Shown here: positions 46,369 to 56,325 of the stretch, piece by piece
Layout: each line of letters begins with the position of its first letter
Numbering within the stretch: position 1 is the first letter of the stretch
Assembly: GCF_003054965.1 (NCBI RefSeq)
Contig: NZ_MIES01000026.1
Span: forward strand, 1-64,000
Reading direction: 5' to 3'
DNA from: Saccharospirillum sp. MSK14-1
Lineage (GTDB): Bacteria; Pseudomonadota; Gammaproteobacteria; Pseudomonadales; Natronospirillaceae
DNA length: 64,000 bases
The notes under the pieces: generated by a model
Told to the model about the DNA's origin: nothing
The model's input: the letters and a program-made list of their open reading frames with translations, nothing else
Database searches by the model: none
Program-made: the position numbers and the translations under genes

Positions 46369-47052
46369 ATGCAACGCGCCCTGTTTATCGCCTTGGTGGC
46401 ACTCGCCATTGGCGCTTTCTTTCTGTTTGATCTCGACAGCGCTTTCACACTGACCAACCTGCAGCAGCAACAGACGCAGCTCGCGGCGTATCAGTCGAAC
46501 CACCCGTGGCAGTTGGCCACGCTCTATTTTGTCGTCTATGTACTGATGGCCGCGCTGTCGTTGCCCGGTGCAACCTTGCTGACGCTGGCCGGCGGCGCTT
46601 TGTTCGGTTTGCCACTGGGGTTATTGCTGGTCAGCTTTGCCAGCACACTGGGTGCCACCGGTGCGTTTTTAAGCGCTCGTTTTGTGCTGCGTGACTGGGT
46701 GCAACGGCGTTTCGGTGATCGCCTCGCTGCCATCAATGCAGGCCTGGAGAAAGACGGCGGTTTCTATTTGTTTTCGCTGCGGCTGGTGCCGCTGTTTCCG
46801 TTCTTTGTCATCAACCTGGCGATGGGACTGACGCCCATTCGTACCTGGACGTTTTATTGGGTCAGCCAAGTTGGCATGCTGGCCGGCACCGCGGTCTATG
46901 TGAATGCGGGCACTCAACTGGCGCAATTGGACGGTCTGGGCGGCATCCTGTCACCCGACCTGATCATCGCCTTTGTCCTGCTCGGCTTATTCCCGCTGGT
47001 TGCGCGCAAAACACTGGCACTGCTACGCCAGCGCTTCAGTAGTGATACTTGA
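46369..47052 (+). CDS. TVP38/TMEM64 family membrane protein
   Basis: 227 aa with six hydrophobic segments. The family signature is visible: LSLPGATLLTLAGGALFGLPLGLLLVSFASTLGATGAFLSARF and RLVPLFPFFVINLAMGLTPIRTWTFYWVSQVGMLAGTAVYVNAG. Members are DedA/VTT-domain proteins linked to lipid scrambling or transport and envelope upkeep. AGGA lies 9 bp before the ATG. Its end overlaps the convergent lipid A gene by 17 bp. Confidence 0.9.
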   Translation: MQRALFIALVALAIGAFFLFDLDSAFTLTNLQQQQTQLAAYQSNHPWQLATLYFVVYVLMAALSLPGATLLTLAGGALFGLPLGLLLVSFASTLGATGAFLSARFVLRDWVQRRFGDRLAAINAGLEKDGGFYLFSLRLVPLFPFFVINLAMGLTPIRTWTFYWVSQVGMLAGTAVYVNAGTQLAQLDGLGGILSPDLIIAFVLLGLFPLVARKTLALLRQRFSSDT

Positions 47053-47617
47053 TCACCGCGCCGTACCAGTTCTGACCGTTGTTGGGTTTTTCGATGCCGC
47101 CGTTGGACACATGCTGGAAGCGCCCGCCCAGCTGCACCGGCCCCCATTGCAGACCCAGACCGAAGATCTGGCTGAATTGAAACCGCGTTGAATAAATATC
47201 CGGGCCCAGGGTGGTGCGGCTCAAGTAAGCCACGCCCAAACCGGTCTCAAAAATGCCGGTGATCGGGCCCATGGGTAAGCGCCAGTCGAATACGGGTGTT
47301 ACGTTGGCCATCGATTGCTCCTGACGAACGCCCTCTTCGCGATAGGTGGCCTGACCGAGCGCCACTTCTAATATTGTTGTGACGGCGAACGGACCAAAAA
47401 CACCCTGCACGGGCAAGTCCCAGCCGACCAATACGCGTCCGCGTTCTTTGCCATCATCGCTGCCGATATCCAGTCCGGCGGTATCTGCGCCCAACGCATT
47501 GACCGCCATGGCGGTACCGACAGAGGTTAAAACCGCCACGTTATGCATCTTTAAAGGTTCGGCCTGAACCCCGGTCACCAGTGCCACCGTCAACAAACAA
47601 CCTACCCAGATACGCAT
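47036..47617 (-). CDS. Outer-membrane lipid A 3-O-deacylase, PagL-like
   Basis: 193 aa. The signal peptide ends VQA-EP, and the mature part alternates as an eight-strand barrel. The active-site motif of PagL (HxSN with a following Glu) is seen in GGRFQHVSNGGIEKPNNGQNWYG near the C-terminus. PagL removes the 3-position acyl chain from lipid A in the outer membrane, which tempers immune recognition and changes permeability. The start at ATG 47617 follows GGGGG. Well separated from other envelope genes. Confidence 0.88.
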   Translation of the reverse strand: MRIWVGCLLTVALVTGVQAEPLKMHNVAVLTSVGTAMAVNALGADTAGLDIGSDDGKERGRVLVGWDLPVQGVFGPFAVTTILEVALGQATYREEGVRQEQSMANVTPVFDWRLPMGPITGIFETGLGVAYLSRTTLGPDIYSTRFQFSQIFGLGLQWGPVQLGGRFQHVSNGGIEKPNNGQNWYGAVIKYHY

Positions 47618-47649
47618 TCGACCCCCTTTATCAAAGACCAAAGGCGGGC

Positions 47650-47655
47650 ATTATA
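47650..47655 (-). promoter_or_regulatory. -10 element of the PagL-like gene
   Basis: Minus-strand TATAAT in the 68-bp gap between the PagL-like gene and the divergent solute-binding gene. No clear -35. Confidence 0.35.
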
Positions 47656-47685
47656 GCCATAACAACTTGCCGTTATACTGACCGG

Positions 47686-48429
47686 ATGCTGCCAAACTTA
47701 CCGCGAATACTCATCTGCTTAAGCTTACTGGGACCTTTAAAGGTGCTGGCCGATACGACGTTGACCATCGTCTCCGAGCCTTGGCCTCCCTATGTCACTG
47801 AGCAAATCGAAACGCCCGGCTTTGACGTCGAGGTCACCGAAGCGGTTCTGGCCCAGCTCGGCTTCTCGATGGAGCTGCAACTACTGCCATGGCGCCGGGC
47901 AATGATTGAAGTCAATTCCGGCCAGGCCGATGCCTTGCTCGATGCGTTCGACAGCCCTGAACGTCGTCGCCACCTGCACTACCCCGACGAGCCACTGAGT
48001 TACAGCACCTCGTTCCTGTACTGCTATGCCTGCGATCACCATCAGGCACCGAGTCTGGCTGATCTGGAAGGTTCCGTTGTCGCGGTCAATCGAGGCTATC
48101 AGTATCACGATGCCTTTGATGTACACCCGGGCATTGATCGCATCCCGGTTGATACCTTTGAACAAGGTTTTCGTCTGCTTCAGCGCGGCCGAGTGGAATA
48201 TTACGCGGTCAACAACCAGGTCGCCGCCTATGTATTGCAGCACTGGGACGACGCCAACATCAAACCGCTGGCGCCGTCTCTGGCACCGGCGGAGCCGGTC
48301 TATCTGGTGTTTGCCGACAAACCCGGCTACGACGATATGGCTCAGCGATTCAGTGACGAATTGCAACGCTTTAAACGCACGCCAGCGTACCGTGCCATCC
48401 TGCGGCGCTATGGCTTAAACAGCCCTTAA
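47686..48429 (+). CDS. Family 3 solute-binding protein, orphan
   Basis: 247 aa. A signal peptide (ILICLSLLGPLKVLA) is followed by the PBPb fold: TLTIVSEPWPPYVTEQIETPGFDVEVTEAVLAQLGFSMELQLLPWRRAMIEV. This is the short, lone class often found in marine gammaproteobacteria without a partner permease. No Shine-Dalgarno site is seen before the ATG, and a TATACT lies only 7 bp upstream, so a leaderless message is possible. Likely binds an amino acid or small organic acid; the ligand is unknown. Confidence 0.82.
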   Translation: MLPNLPRILICLSLLGPLKVLADTTLTIVSEPWPPYVTEQIETPGFDVEVTEAVLAQLGFSMELQLLPWRRAMIEVNSGQADALLDAFDSPERRRHLHYPDEPLSYSTSFLYCYACDHHQAPSLADLEGSVVAVNRGYQYHDAFDVHPGIDRIPVDTFEQGFRLLQRGRVEYYAVNNQVAAYVLQHWDDANIKPLAPSLAPAEPVYLVFADKPGYDDMAQRFSDELQRFKRTPAYRAILRRYGLNSP

Positions 48430-48506
48430 GTCGGTGCGGTGGATGGGCTTAGCCGCCCAGTTCCCCTATACTCCCCATTCGTTTTCGTTCGGTTTGGACT
48501 GACCCC

Positions 48507-48656
48507 ATGTTTCGAATGATTGGCGCCTCGTTGTGCTCGCTTTTTCTGGTGGTTGGCCTGACGGGTTGCGGTCAGAAAAGCGACCTCTATTTGCCCGACG
48601 AATCCGCCCGCACACTCTCGACCACGCAACAACAGGATTTCATACAGCCATCATGA
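48507..48656 (+). CDS. lptM: Small lipoprotein LptM (YifL/LppL-like)
   Basis: 49 aa, easily missed for its size. The signal peptide ends in LTGC, and the mature start CGQKSDLYLP matches the CGQKGPLYLP signature of the family. LptM helps LptD oxidise and assemble in the outer membrane in E. coli. It is placed immediately before lysA, as in many gammaproteobacteria. The stop overlaps the lysA start (ATGA). Confidence 0.9.
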   Translation: MFRMIGASLCSLFLVVGLTGCGQKSDLYLPDESARTLSTTQQQDFIQPS

Positions 48657-49918
48657 CGGCCGATTTTTCCGCTTTCCAACCCCGTAACGGTGAACTGAAC
48701 GCCGAAGCTGTGCCACTGAGCCGTTTGGCCGAACAGTTTGGCACACCGCTTTATGTGTATTCGCGGACCACCATCGAACAGAAATTCGACGCTTACCGTC
48801 GTGGGTTGGGTGAGCACCCCGGCTTGATCTGTTATGCCGTTAAGGCCAATTCCAACCTGGCGGTGCTCGATGCACTGGCGCAGCGCGGTGCCGGTTTCGA
48901 CATCGTCAGCCTGGGCGAGTTGGAACGCGTTCTGGCCGCGGGCGGCGACCCAGCCAAGGTGGTGTTTTCTGGCGTTGCTAAGCAAGCCCATGAAATGAAG
49001 CGCGCGCTGGAAGTGGGTATTCACTGTTTTAATGTTGAGTCCGAAGGTGAGTTGCGTCGACTCAATGGCGTTGCTGCTGAACTGGGTGTGCAGGCGCCGG
49101 TGTCGTTGCGCGTGAATCCAGATGTCGACGCCCAGACGCACCCCTATATTTCCACCGGCCTGAAACAAAATAAATTCGGCATTGCGATTGAGCGGGCGCT
49201 GGATGTGTACCGATTGGCCGCGCAGGATTTGCCGCATCTCGATTTAATCGGTGTCGATTGCCATATCGGCTCACAGATTCTCAACACATCGCCCTTCGAC
49301 GATGCGCTGGATCGCGTCCTGGCGTTGGTCGATACCCTGGCCAGCGAAGGCATCAAGCTCAAACATCTGGATCTCGGTGGCGGCCTGGGTGTGCGTTACA
49401 GCGGCGAAGACATCGAACCTGATGTGGCCGCCTTTGTGGCTCGGCTGGTCGATGTGCTGGGCGATCGTGATCTGGAATTGGTTCTGGAGCCGGGTCGTTC
49501 CATCGTTGCTAATGCCGGTGTGTTGTTAACCCGGGTAGAATTTCTTAAAGACAACGGCGATCACCATTTCGCCATTGTCGATGCGGGCATGAACGATCAG
49601 ATTCGTCCGGCGCTCTATCAAGCCTGGATGAGCATTGAACCGGTCACACCTAACCCGAACGGCCAGCAAGCCGACTGGGACATCGTCGGCCCCGTCTGTG
49701 AAACCGGCGACTTTATTGGCAAAGGCCGACCGCTGGCACTGGCCGAAGGCGATCTGCTGGCCGTGCATTCTGCCGGCGCTTATGGTTTTGTGATGGCGTC
49801 TAACTACAACTCGCGTAATCGTCCGGCCGAAGTTATGGTCGCCGGCGATCAGGCTCAGCTGGTACGCAAACGGGAAACCGTTGCGGATCAACTGGCCCTG
49901 GAATCCCGACTGAACTGA
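48653..49918 (+). CDS. lysA: Diaminopimelate decarboxylase
   Basis: 421 aa. Last step of lysine synthesis, converting meso-diaminopimelate to lysine with PLP. The PLP lysine is K64 (CYAVKANSN). HIGSQI, the glycine-rich GGGLGVRY loop and CETGDF are present. The start at 48653 overlaps the lptM stop and gives the family N-terminus; longer in-frame starts lie inside lptM. Confidence 0.97.
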   Translation: MTADFSAFQPRNGELNAEAVPLSRLAEQFGTPLYVYSRTTIEQKFDAYRRGLGEHPGLICYAVKANSNLAVLDALAQRGAGFDIVSLGELERVLAAGGDPAKVVFSGVAKQAHEMKRALEVGIHCFNVESEGELRRLNGVAAELGVQAPVSLRVNPDVDAQTHPYISTGLKQNKFGIAIERALDVYRLAAQDLPHLDLIGVDCHIGSQILNTSPFDDALDRVLALVDTLASEGIKLKHLDLGGGLGVRYSGEDIEPDVAAFVARLVDVLGDRDLELVLEPGRSIVANAGVLLTRVEFLKDNGDHHFAIVDAGMNDQIRPALYQAWMSIEPVTPNPNGQQADWDIVGPVCETGDFIGKGRPLALAEGDLLAVHSAGAYGFVMASNYNSRNRPAEVMVAGDQAQLVRKRETVADQLALESRLN

Positions 49919-49925
49919 GAAGCGC

Positions 49926-50753
49926 ATGCGCCTGAAATTCACCAAGATGCACGGCCTGGGCAATGACTTTATGGTCATTGATGGCGTCTCCCAAAACGTG
50001 GAATTTTCCGCTGAACAGGTGGAGCGTTGGGCCGATCGCAACTTTGGCATTGGCTTCGATCAACTGCTGTTAGTAGAACCGCCAACCCGGCCAGACCGCG
50101 ATTTTCGCTACCGCATCTTTAATGCCGACGGTGGCGAAGTGGAAAACTGTGGCAACGGTGCACGTTGCTTCGCGCGTTTCGTGCTCGATCGCAAATTGAT
50201 TCAGGCTGATCGCATCCGTGTTGAAACCGCAGGCGGTGATCTGGAACTGTTGGTACAACCCAATGGCGAAGTCACGGTTGATATGGGACGGCCACGATTA
50301 GCGCCCGAAAAAATCCCCTTCATCGCCGACGCGCGCCAATTGCTGTATTCGTTGCACACCGCACAAGGCGATACCCTGGAAATCGCAGCCGTCAGCATGG
50401 GCAACCCACACTGCGTCGTGCGCGTCGACCGAGTGGAAACCGCGCCCGTAGAAACGCTCGGCCCGGAACTGGAGCAACACGAACGTTTCCCACAACACGT
50501 GAACGTTGGTTTTCTGGAAGTCATCGATCGCACCCAGGCGCGGCTGCGCGTCTATGAGCGTGGCGTCGGGGAAACCCTGGCCTGTGGCACTGGCGCCTGT
50601 GCGGCGATGGTCGCCGGTCACATCAACGGCTGGTTTGACGATCAGGTTCACATCCACCTGACAGGTGGTACCCTGAAAATTGAATGGTCCGGCGATGGCA
50701 ACGTGTTGATGACCGGGCCGGTTGAAACTGTCTACGAAGGAGTGGTGGGGTGA
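49926..50753 (+). CDS. dapF: Diaminopimelate epimerase
   Basis: 275 aa. Interconverts LL- and meso-diaminopimelate for lysine and peptidoglycan. The two catalytic cysteines lie in ENCGNGARC (C75) and [11 protein letters not shown]. Eight bases after lysA and overlapping the DUF484 gene by 4 bp, so the lysine genes form one operon. Confidence 0.97.
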   Translation: MRLKFTKMHGLGNDFMVIDGVSQNVEFSAEQVERWADRNFGIGFDQLLLVEPPTRPDRDFRYRIFNADGGEVENCGNGARCFARFVLDRKLIQADRIRVETAGGDLELLVQPNGEVTVDMGRPRLAPEKIPFIADARQLLYSLHTAQGDTLEIAAVSMGNPHCVVRVDRVETAPVETLGPELEQHERFPQHVNVGFLEVIDRTQARLRVYERGVGETLACGTGACAAMVAGHINGWFDDQVHIHLTGGTLKIEWSGDGNVLMTGPVETVYEGVVG

Positions 50754-51424
50754 CCGAGACTGTTAACGACAGCGCTGTATCGGAAGAGGCCGTCATTGCC
50801 TTTCTGCGTCAACAGCCCGATTTTTTTGAACAACACCCCAACCTGCTCAAGCAACTGCAACTGCGTCACGAATCCGGTAATGCCATCTCCTTGATGGAAC
50901 GCCAGAATCACATTCTGCGCCAGGAAAACCGTCAGTTGATCGACCGCCTGAATCATTTTATTGAAGTCGCCCAACGCAACGACCGTCTGTTCCAACAGTT
51001 GCAGCGGCTGGTGCTGGCGATGGTGCCGCATACCACCGCCAATGACCTGATTGATGCTTTGGAAACCGGCCTGATTGAGCACTTTGATGTTCACGAAACC
51101 AGCGTCATTCTGTGCGACCGGCCCAATGCTGACGGCGACCCTTGGTTGCAGATCAGCCGCGACAGCCTGAGTCAGTATTTCCCCACGCTGATCAACGAAG
51201 GCAAAGCCATGTGTGGCAGTTTTGGCGACCGCGAACGGGATTTCCTGTTCGCCGGACGCCAGGTAGCGTCCCTGGCACTGGCACCACTGACCGATGCCGA
51301 CCACCAACCGATCGGCGTTTTGGCCTTAGGTCATCAAGACAGCCAGCACTTTCGCTCAGGCACCGAGACGCTTTTTCTGAGCCACCTGGCGCAGCTGACC
51401 AGTCTTTTATTGGCGCGTTGCTGA
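50750..51424 (+). CDS. DUF484 (GAF-like) protein
   Basis: 224 aa. Starts with GTG overlapping the dapF stop. DUF484 hallmarks: [29 protein letters not shown] at the N-terminus, then the helix with [16 protein letters not shown], and a GAF-like C-terminal domain. The gene almost always follows dapF and precedes xerC in gammaproteobacteria; xerC is absent here. Function unknown. Confidence 0.9.
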   Translation: MTETVNDSAVSEEAVIAFLRQQPDFFEQHPNLLKQLQLRHESGNAISLMERQNHILRQENRQLIDRLNHFIEVAQRNDRLFQQLQRLVLAMVPHTTANDLIDALETGLIEHFDVHETSVILCDRPNADGDPWLQISRDSLSQYFPTLINEGKAMCGSFGDRERDFLFAGRQVASLALAPLTDADHQPIGVLALGHQDSQHFRSGTETLFLSHLAQLTSLLLARC

Positions 51425-51534
51425 CATTTTCTTGATAAACGTCAGCAAAGCTTCAATTCTGTGACGCCACCGCCGTCTCATTGTTCCAATGGCTGCTACA
51501 CTGGCGGTGCATTCGACCATTACCTGCCGCTTTC

Positions 51535-53019
51535 ATGTTCAAACCCGCACTGCGCATCGCCCTCATTTACGCCCTCTTCGCAGGCGCCTGGATTCTGTTT
51601 TCCGATCGATTAGTAGAGTCGCTGATCGACGATGTCGTCTGGCTGAATCGAGCCCAGTCGCTCAAAGGCATTAGCTTCGTACTGATCACCAGTCTGCTGC
51701 TGTATATCTTGCTGTACCAAACCCTGCGACAGGTGCAGACGCTCACCTTGAAAGACCCTCTGACGGGCTTACCCAATCGCTATGCGTTTGAAGCCGAATT
51801 AAAACGCCGCTGTCGTCGCAGTTTGCAGCGCGGTTCGGTGTTCAGCCTGAGCATGCTCGACATCGACCACTTTAAGAACATGAACGACGAGTTAGGCCAC
51901 AGCATCGGTGATGACTTGCTGGTGGCCCTACACGGCTCACTGCGTCAGCATCTGGGAGACAGCTGGTATTTGGCGCGTCTTGGCGGCGATGAATTCGGAC
52001 TGATCAGTCCGCCAGAAATGACTCTGGAAGAATGCAGCGAACGACTCGATTGGTTGCAGCACAGCCTGACCCGCAGCGCCAAACACAGCCGACTCCACGG
52101 CCAGACCGTGAGCATCGGCTCCAGCCACTTCCCCGGCGATGGCGATAACAATCGGGATCTGATGCGCCACGCCGACATGGCGTTGTTCCACGCTAAATCG
52201 CACGGTCGCGATCGACACAGCGTGTTCCGCGAAGAACTCAAAGACCGGCTGATGGAACGCCTGACGCTGACCAAAGACCTGCGCCAGGCCATCGACGACA
52301 ACGCCTTCGAGCTGGTCTACCAACCGCAGTGGAATGTCGATGAAAAGCGTTGGGTCGGCGCCGAAGTGTTGATCCGCTGGCAGCACCCGCAACGCGGTTA
52401 TATCTCCCCGGCTGATTTTATTCCGCTGGCGGAAGAGCAGGGCATGATCGGCGCCATTACCGACTTTGTGATCAATCGTGCCTTCACTGAGCTCGACGCG
52501 GCGGGCATTCGACAAAACCAACTCGGCCGCATCTCAGTCAACCTGTCGCACTTGGCACTGATCGAACATGCCACCATGAGCCACCTATTGCGACTGACCA
52601 AAACACAACCCGCAGACAGCCCGGTGTTGCGTCTGGAAATTACCGAAACAGCGACCATGCAGGATCTCGATGTCGCGCTGAAAGCGATCAGCGCCTGGCG
52701 TCAGGAAGGCATTGAGTTTTCCATCGACGACTTCGGCACCGGCTATTCATCACTGTCGATGCTCAAACAATTGCCGCTGGTGGAACTGAAGATTGATCGC
52801 AGTTTTATTCAGGATATTCCCGACGATCACAACGACGCCGTCATCACGGAAACCATCCTCGCCATGGCGCGTACTTTAAAACTGGAAGTGGTGGCGGAAG
52901 GCGTCGAAACGGATGCGCAGGCGGCGTTTTTAACGCAGCACGGCTGCTCCATCATGCAGGGGTTTTATTACGCCCGACCCATGCCGGTTACCGAATTGAC
53001 CCAGCTGCTCAACCAATAA
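51535..53019 (+). CDS. Membrane GGDEF-EAL protein
   Basis: 494 aa. Two membrane helices (IALIYALFAGAWILFS; KGISFVLITSLLLYILLY) enclose a small periplasmic loop. The GGDEF domain is intact (RLGGDEF, 148-154). The EAL domain has the active-type variant EVL (277-279), DDFGTGYSSL (398-407) and QGFYYARPMP. Both synthesis and breakdown of c-di-GMP are possible from sequence. The start at ATG 51535 is chosen from the membrane-helix layout; the ribosome-binding site is weak. Convergent with mgtE by an 11-bp overlap. Confidence 0.92.
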   Translation: MFKPALRIALIYALFAGAWILFSDRLVESLIDDVVWLNRAQSLKGISFVLITSLLLYILLYQTLRQVQTLTLKDPLTGLPNRYAFEAELKRRCRRSLQRGSVFSLSMLDIDHFKNMNDELGHSIGDDLLVALHGSLRQHLGDSWYLARLGGDEFGLISPPEMTLEECSERLDWLQHSLTRSAKHSRLHGQTVSIGSSHFPGDGDNNRDLMRHADMALFHAKSHGRDRHSVFREELKDRLMERLTLTKDLRQAIDDNAFELVYQPQWNVDEKRWVGAEVLIRWQHPQRGYISPADFIPLAEEQGMIGAITDFVINRAFTELDAAGIRQNQLGRISVNLSHLALIEHATMSHLLRLTKTQPADSPVLRLEITETATMQDLDVALKAISAWRQEGIEFSIDDFGTGYSSLSMLKQLPLVELKIDRSFIQDIPDDHNDAVITETILAMARTLKLEVVAEGVETDAQAAFLTQHGCSIMQGFYYARPMPVTELTQLLNQ

Positions 53020-54367
53020 ACGCCAACACCAGTGAGGCGGTGCCGAGAAAGGCAAAGAAACCGACCACATCGGTGACGGTGGTCAGCACCACCGAACCGG
53101 CCAATGCCGGATCAATCTTCATGCGCGACAACACCCAGGGCACGGCCACACCCGCGAGCGACGCCGCCACCAGATTGACCAGAATGGCAAAGGCAATCAC
53201 ACCCATCAGCACCAGACTGTCGTACCAGACGCTGGCAACGATGCCGATGACAACGGCCCACAACACCGCATTGATAGCGCCCACCAGCAATTCCTTGCGA
53301 ATCAGCGAGCGCACGTTAGCCGAGCCCAGCTGACCGGTCGCCAGCCCTCGAATGGCCAGACTGAGCGTCTGACTACCGGCAATACCGCCCATGCTGGCCA
53401 CCACCGGCATCAGTACCGCCAAGGCCACCCACTGCGACAAAGCCACTTCGAAGCGCCCAATCACCCAAGCCGCCAGCAACGCCGTCAGCAAGTTGATACC
53501 TAACCAGACAGAACGTTTAGGGACCGCCAAGCGCACGGGGGAGAACAAGTCTTCCTCTTCCAGACCACCACCGGTCAGTTGGGAAATCTGTCGTTCCTGC
53601 TCTTCGGTGATAACATCAAGGGCATCGCTGGCGGTAAACCGTCCGAGCACCGTGCCGTTTTCATCGACCACCGGCAGCATCGACCAACCCGAGGCACGTA
53701 TCGATTGAGCACCTTCGTGCAGTGACAGGGCGGGGTTCAACGGATTGATTTCCGGATCGATAAACTGGCTGAGCGGTTGCTGCGTCGGCACCTGCATGGC
53801 GGTATCGAGCGACAAACAGCCTTGGTAACGGCCATTGTCATCCACCAAAACGATGACATCCGTCATCTCCGGAATCCCGGTTTCGCGCAGCGCTTTACGA
53901 AACAGACGACCGGGCGTGTCGGCCACTACGGTAATGACCTTAAAGCTGAGCCAACGACCAATCTGATCATCGTCGTAACCCAGGGCCGCCTGCAGCTGTT
54001 CGCGCTCTTCCTGATCGAGTCGTCGCAATACCCGCCGGCCCAGTTGCACCGGCAAGTCGTCCATCAGCTCCAGCAGATCTTCCGGATCGGTACGACCCAG
54101 CCATTGCAATAACGAATCCGGCGGCGCGGCTTTGAGCAACGACCGGCGGTGCTCATCGTGCAACTCCACCAACACCGCGCCCCGCATCGCTGGCGGCACT
54201 GCCTGCCACACCGACAAGCGCGCTTCAAATGGCAAGGATTCCAGCGTAAAGGCAATATCGGTATCGGACAGGCCATCAAACCAGTCAGGGCGGGGTGGTC
54301 GCTCAGCGGCTAATTCTTCCAGCCAGAATTCGACGTGATCGTGCAGGGTTTCTTCGCGGCTCGACAT
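53009..54367 (-). CDS. mgtE: Magnesium transporter MgtE
   Basis: 452 aa. Cytoplasmic N domain (superhelical, RPDWFDGLSDTDIAFTLESLPFEARLSVWQAVPP), a pair of CBS domains (~residues 130-255) that gate the pore by binding Mg2+, and five membrane helices in the C-terminal third, with the conserved MGGIAGSQTLSLAIRGL in the first pore helix region. Inner-membrane channel for Mg2+. Confidence 0.95.
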   Translation of the reverse strand: MSSREETLHDHVEFWLEELAAERPPRPDWFDGLSDTDIAFTLESLPFEARLSVWQAVPPAMRGAVLVELHDEHRRSLLKAAPPDSLLQWLGRTDPEDLLELMDDLPVQLGRRVLRRLDQEEREQLQAALGYDDDQIGRWLSFKVITVVADTPGRLFRKALRETGIPEMTDVIVLVDDNGRYQGCLSLDTAMQVPTQQPLSQFIDPEINPLNPALSLHEGAQSIRASGWSMLPVVDENGTVLGRFTASDALDVITEEQERQISQLTGGGLEEEDLFSPVRLAVPKRSVWLGINLLTALLAAWVIGRFEVALSQWVALAVLMPVVASMGGIAGSQTLSLAIRGLATGQLGSANVRSLIRKELLVGAINAVLWAVVIGIVASVWYDSLVLMGVIAFAILVNLVAASLAGVAVPWVLSRMKIDPALAGSVVLTTVTDVVGFFAFLGTASLVLAFIG

Positions 54368-54396
54368 GCTTGGGCAGTTCCCGGAAAAACGATGGG

Positions 54397-54418
54397 CCGG
54401 TCGGCACTCGCCGACCGG
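54397..54418 (-). promoter_or_regulatory. Perfect hairpin in the mgtE leader
   Basis: A 9-bp perfect stem (CCGGTCGGC / GCCGACCGG) with a 4-nt loop lies 30 nt upstream of the mgtE start. Seven bases later a T5 run follows on the minus strand. It could attenuate mgtE or end transcription from the dioxygenase gene; neither is shown. Confidence 0.5.
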
Positions 54419-54439
54419 AAACAGGTCAGATTAACCACC

Positions 54440-54445
54440 ACTATA
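54440..54445 (-). promoter_or_regulatory. -10 element of mgtE
   Basis: Minus-strand TATAGT ahead of the mgtE leader hairpin, without a convincing -35. Confidence 0.35.
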
Positions 54446-54474
54446 GCACGAGGTTAACGACATTTTGCGCCGTC

Positions 54475-55191
54475 TCAGGCAGCGATACCAACCACCAGAC
54501 GAGCCACATAGCCCGCCACCGGATCCCCTTCGATCGTCACTACCTGAAGCTCGCTGCCATCGGCAAAAATGGAATCGGTGGCGACGCTTCTGACCGACGT
54601 ATTCTGACCCCGCTCAGTGTAATCGCGGCTGTTATAAACCGCCTGAGTGACGGTATCGGGAAACGCCAGTTGCGAAGTGACCGTTGCGCGACTGCCCGCC
54701 GGATCTTCCAGATACACCTGAAAGTGAATGTGCGTCACCCGGCCCGGATACCAGCCCGGATAGATCGTATTGAAACGCGCAACTCCCTGACCCTCGGCAA
54801 ACTGAAGACCGCGACAAAAGGTTTCACCGCGCGCGTCGTTGTAGCCGGAATAACGTCCATCCCGGTCACAATGCCAGACATACACACCAGCACCTTCAAT
54901 CGGTCGGCAGCCATTGTTCACATCGACAATCTTTAATTGCAGCGCTAACGGAACACCCGGCAAGCCCTCGGTCAAATCACGACGCACCAGGTCCGGACGG
55001 TTAAGCACCTCCCGCAACGGGAAGGGACCTTCGGTTTCGCGCGGCATTAACCGGCATTGAATATCGTCCAGTTCATCTTCATTTTCGGCGCGGGCAAAGC
55101 CGGACGCGCTGATCAAAGCGCCCGTGACCATGCCACCGGCCAACCCTAGAAAAAGACGCCGGCTGGTTGCCGGAAGATTGTTGTCACTCAT
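54475..55191 (-). CDS. Intradiol ring-cleavage dioxygenase, Tat-exported
   Basis: 238 aa. A twin-arginine signal (RRLFLGLAGGMVTGALISASGFA) is followed by the intradiol dioxygenase core. Fe(III) ligands are visible as Tyr in VYVWHCDRDGRYSGY and as the Tyr/His set in YPGWYPGRVTHIHFQ. These enzymes split catechols between the hydroxyls; exported members are common in environmental bacteria and their substrate is usually unknown. The ATG at 55191 is chosen because it places the RR pair at residues 11-12. Confidence 0.9.
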   Translation of the reverse strand: MSDNNLPATSRRLFLGLAGGMVTGALISASGFARAENEDELDDIQCRLMPRETEGPFPLREVLNRPDLVRRDLTEGLPGVPLALQLKIVDVNNGCRPIEGAGVYVWHCDRDGRYSGYNDARGETFCRGLQFAEGQGVARFNTIYPGWYPGRVTHIHFQVYLEDPAGSRATVTSQLAFPDTVTQAVYNSRDYTERGQNTSVRSVATDSIFADGSELQVVTIEGDPVAGYVARLVVGIAA

Positions 55192-55404
55192 GCCATCTAG
55201 CCCTCGGTCGATGCCATTCATTCATACCGACCCTTTGTACGCCATCCGGCTTGGCAGCGAATGTGCCATTCGGCAGAAAGACGGGTAAAAACCCCGTAAG
55301 GACAAGGCTTGGCATGTGACCGCTATTTGCTTGAAGATAGTGGATCAGGCTCATCATTCCCCGTATGCTGCGCCGCCGCCAACCTTCTGCCATGGGAGTT
55401 CGCA

Positions 55405-56304
55405 ATGAAACTGGCTGTACTGACCCGCGAGCCGAGTAATTATTCGACCCAGCGACTGGTCTCGACCGCGCAATCACGCGGCCACGAGGTGCTGGTCATC
55501 GATACTCTGCGCTGCTACATGAGCATCGCCTCGCATCGCCCGGCCATTCATTACAAGGGCGAGGCGTTGGAAAACGTTGATGCCATCATTCCCCGCATCG
55601 GTTCCTCCATTACCTTTTATGGCACTGCCGTGGTTCGTCAGTTCGAGATGATGGGCACCACCACGCTGAATCCGTCACTGGCGATCTCGCGTTCGCGCGA
55701 CAAATTGCGTTCGATGCAAATGCTGGCGCGCAAAGGCATCGGCCTGCCGATCACCGGTTTTGCTCATAGCCCCGATGAAATCCCTGACCTGATTCAGATG
55801 GTCGGCGGTGCGCCCTTGGTGGTGAAACTGCTCGAAGGCACTCAGGGCATTGGCGTGGTGTTGTGTGAAACACGCAAAGCTGCGGAAAGCGTGATCGAGG
55901 CGTTTCTGGGCCTGGACACCAACATCCTGGTGCAGGAATACATAAAAGAAGCCGGCGGTGCTGACATCCGGTGCTTTGTAATCGGTGACAAAGTGGTCGC
56001 CACCATCAAACGTCAGGCCGCACCGGGCGAATTCCGCTCCAACCTGCATCGCGGCGGCAGCGCTGAGGTGATCAAAATCACTCCCGAAGAACGCAAAACC
56101 GCGGTGCGCGCCGCCAAGGTTATGGGGTTGGAAGTCGCCGGTGTCGATATTCTGCGCTCCAATCACGGCCCGGTGGTGATGGAAGTGAATTCTTCGCCGG
56201 GTTTAGAAGGCATCGAAATGGCCACCGGCAAAGACCTCGCCGGTCTGATCGTCACTCATCTGGAAAAGAAACTGGTCGACAAACCCAAGCGCGTCGAAGG
56301 TTAA
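55405..56304 (+). CDS. rimK: RimK-type ATP-grasp glutamate ligase
   Basis: 299 aa, against 300 in E. coli. Adds glutamate residues to the C-terminus of ribosomal protein S6 and can make poly-glutamate. ATP-grasp features: [49 protein letters not shown] and the metal ligands in [13 protein letters not shown]. The ATG at 55405 follows GGGAG. It lies 21 bp before an aspartoacylase-like gene on the same strand. Confidence 0.95.
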   Translation: MKLAVLTREPSNYSTQRLVSTAQSRGHEVLVIDTLRCYMSIASHRPAIHYKGEALENVDAIIPRIGSSITFYGTAVVRQFEMMGTTTLNPSLAISRSRDKLRSMQMLARKGIGLPITGFAHSPDEIPDLIQMVGGAPLVVKLLEGTQGIGVVLCETRKAAESVIEAFLGLDTNILVQEYIKEAGGADIRCFVIGDKVVATIKRQAAPGEFRSNLHRGGSAEVIKITPEERKTAVRAAKVMGLEVAGVDILRSNHGPVVMEVNSSPGLEGIEMATGKDLAGLIVTHLEKKLVDKPKRVEG

Positions 56305-56325
56305 CCGAACAAGGAAGACATCCCC

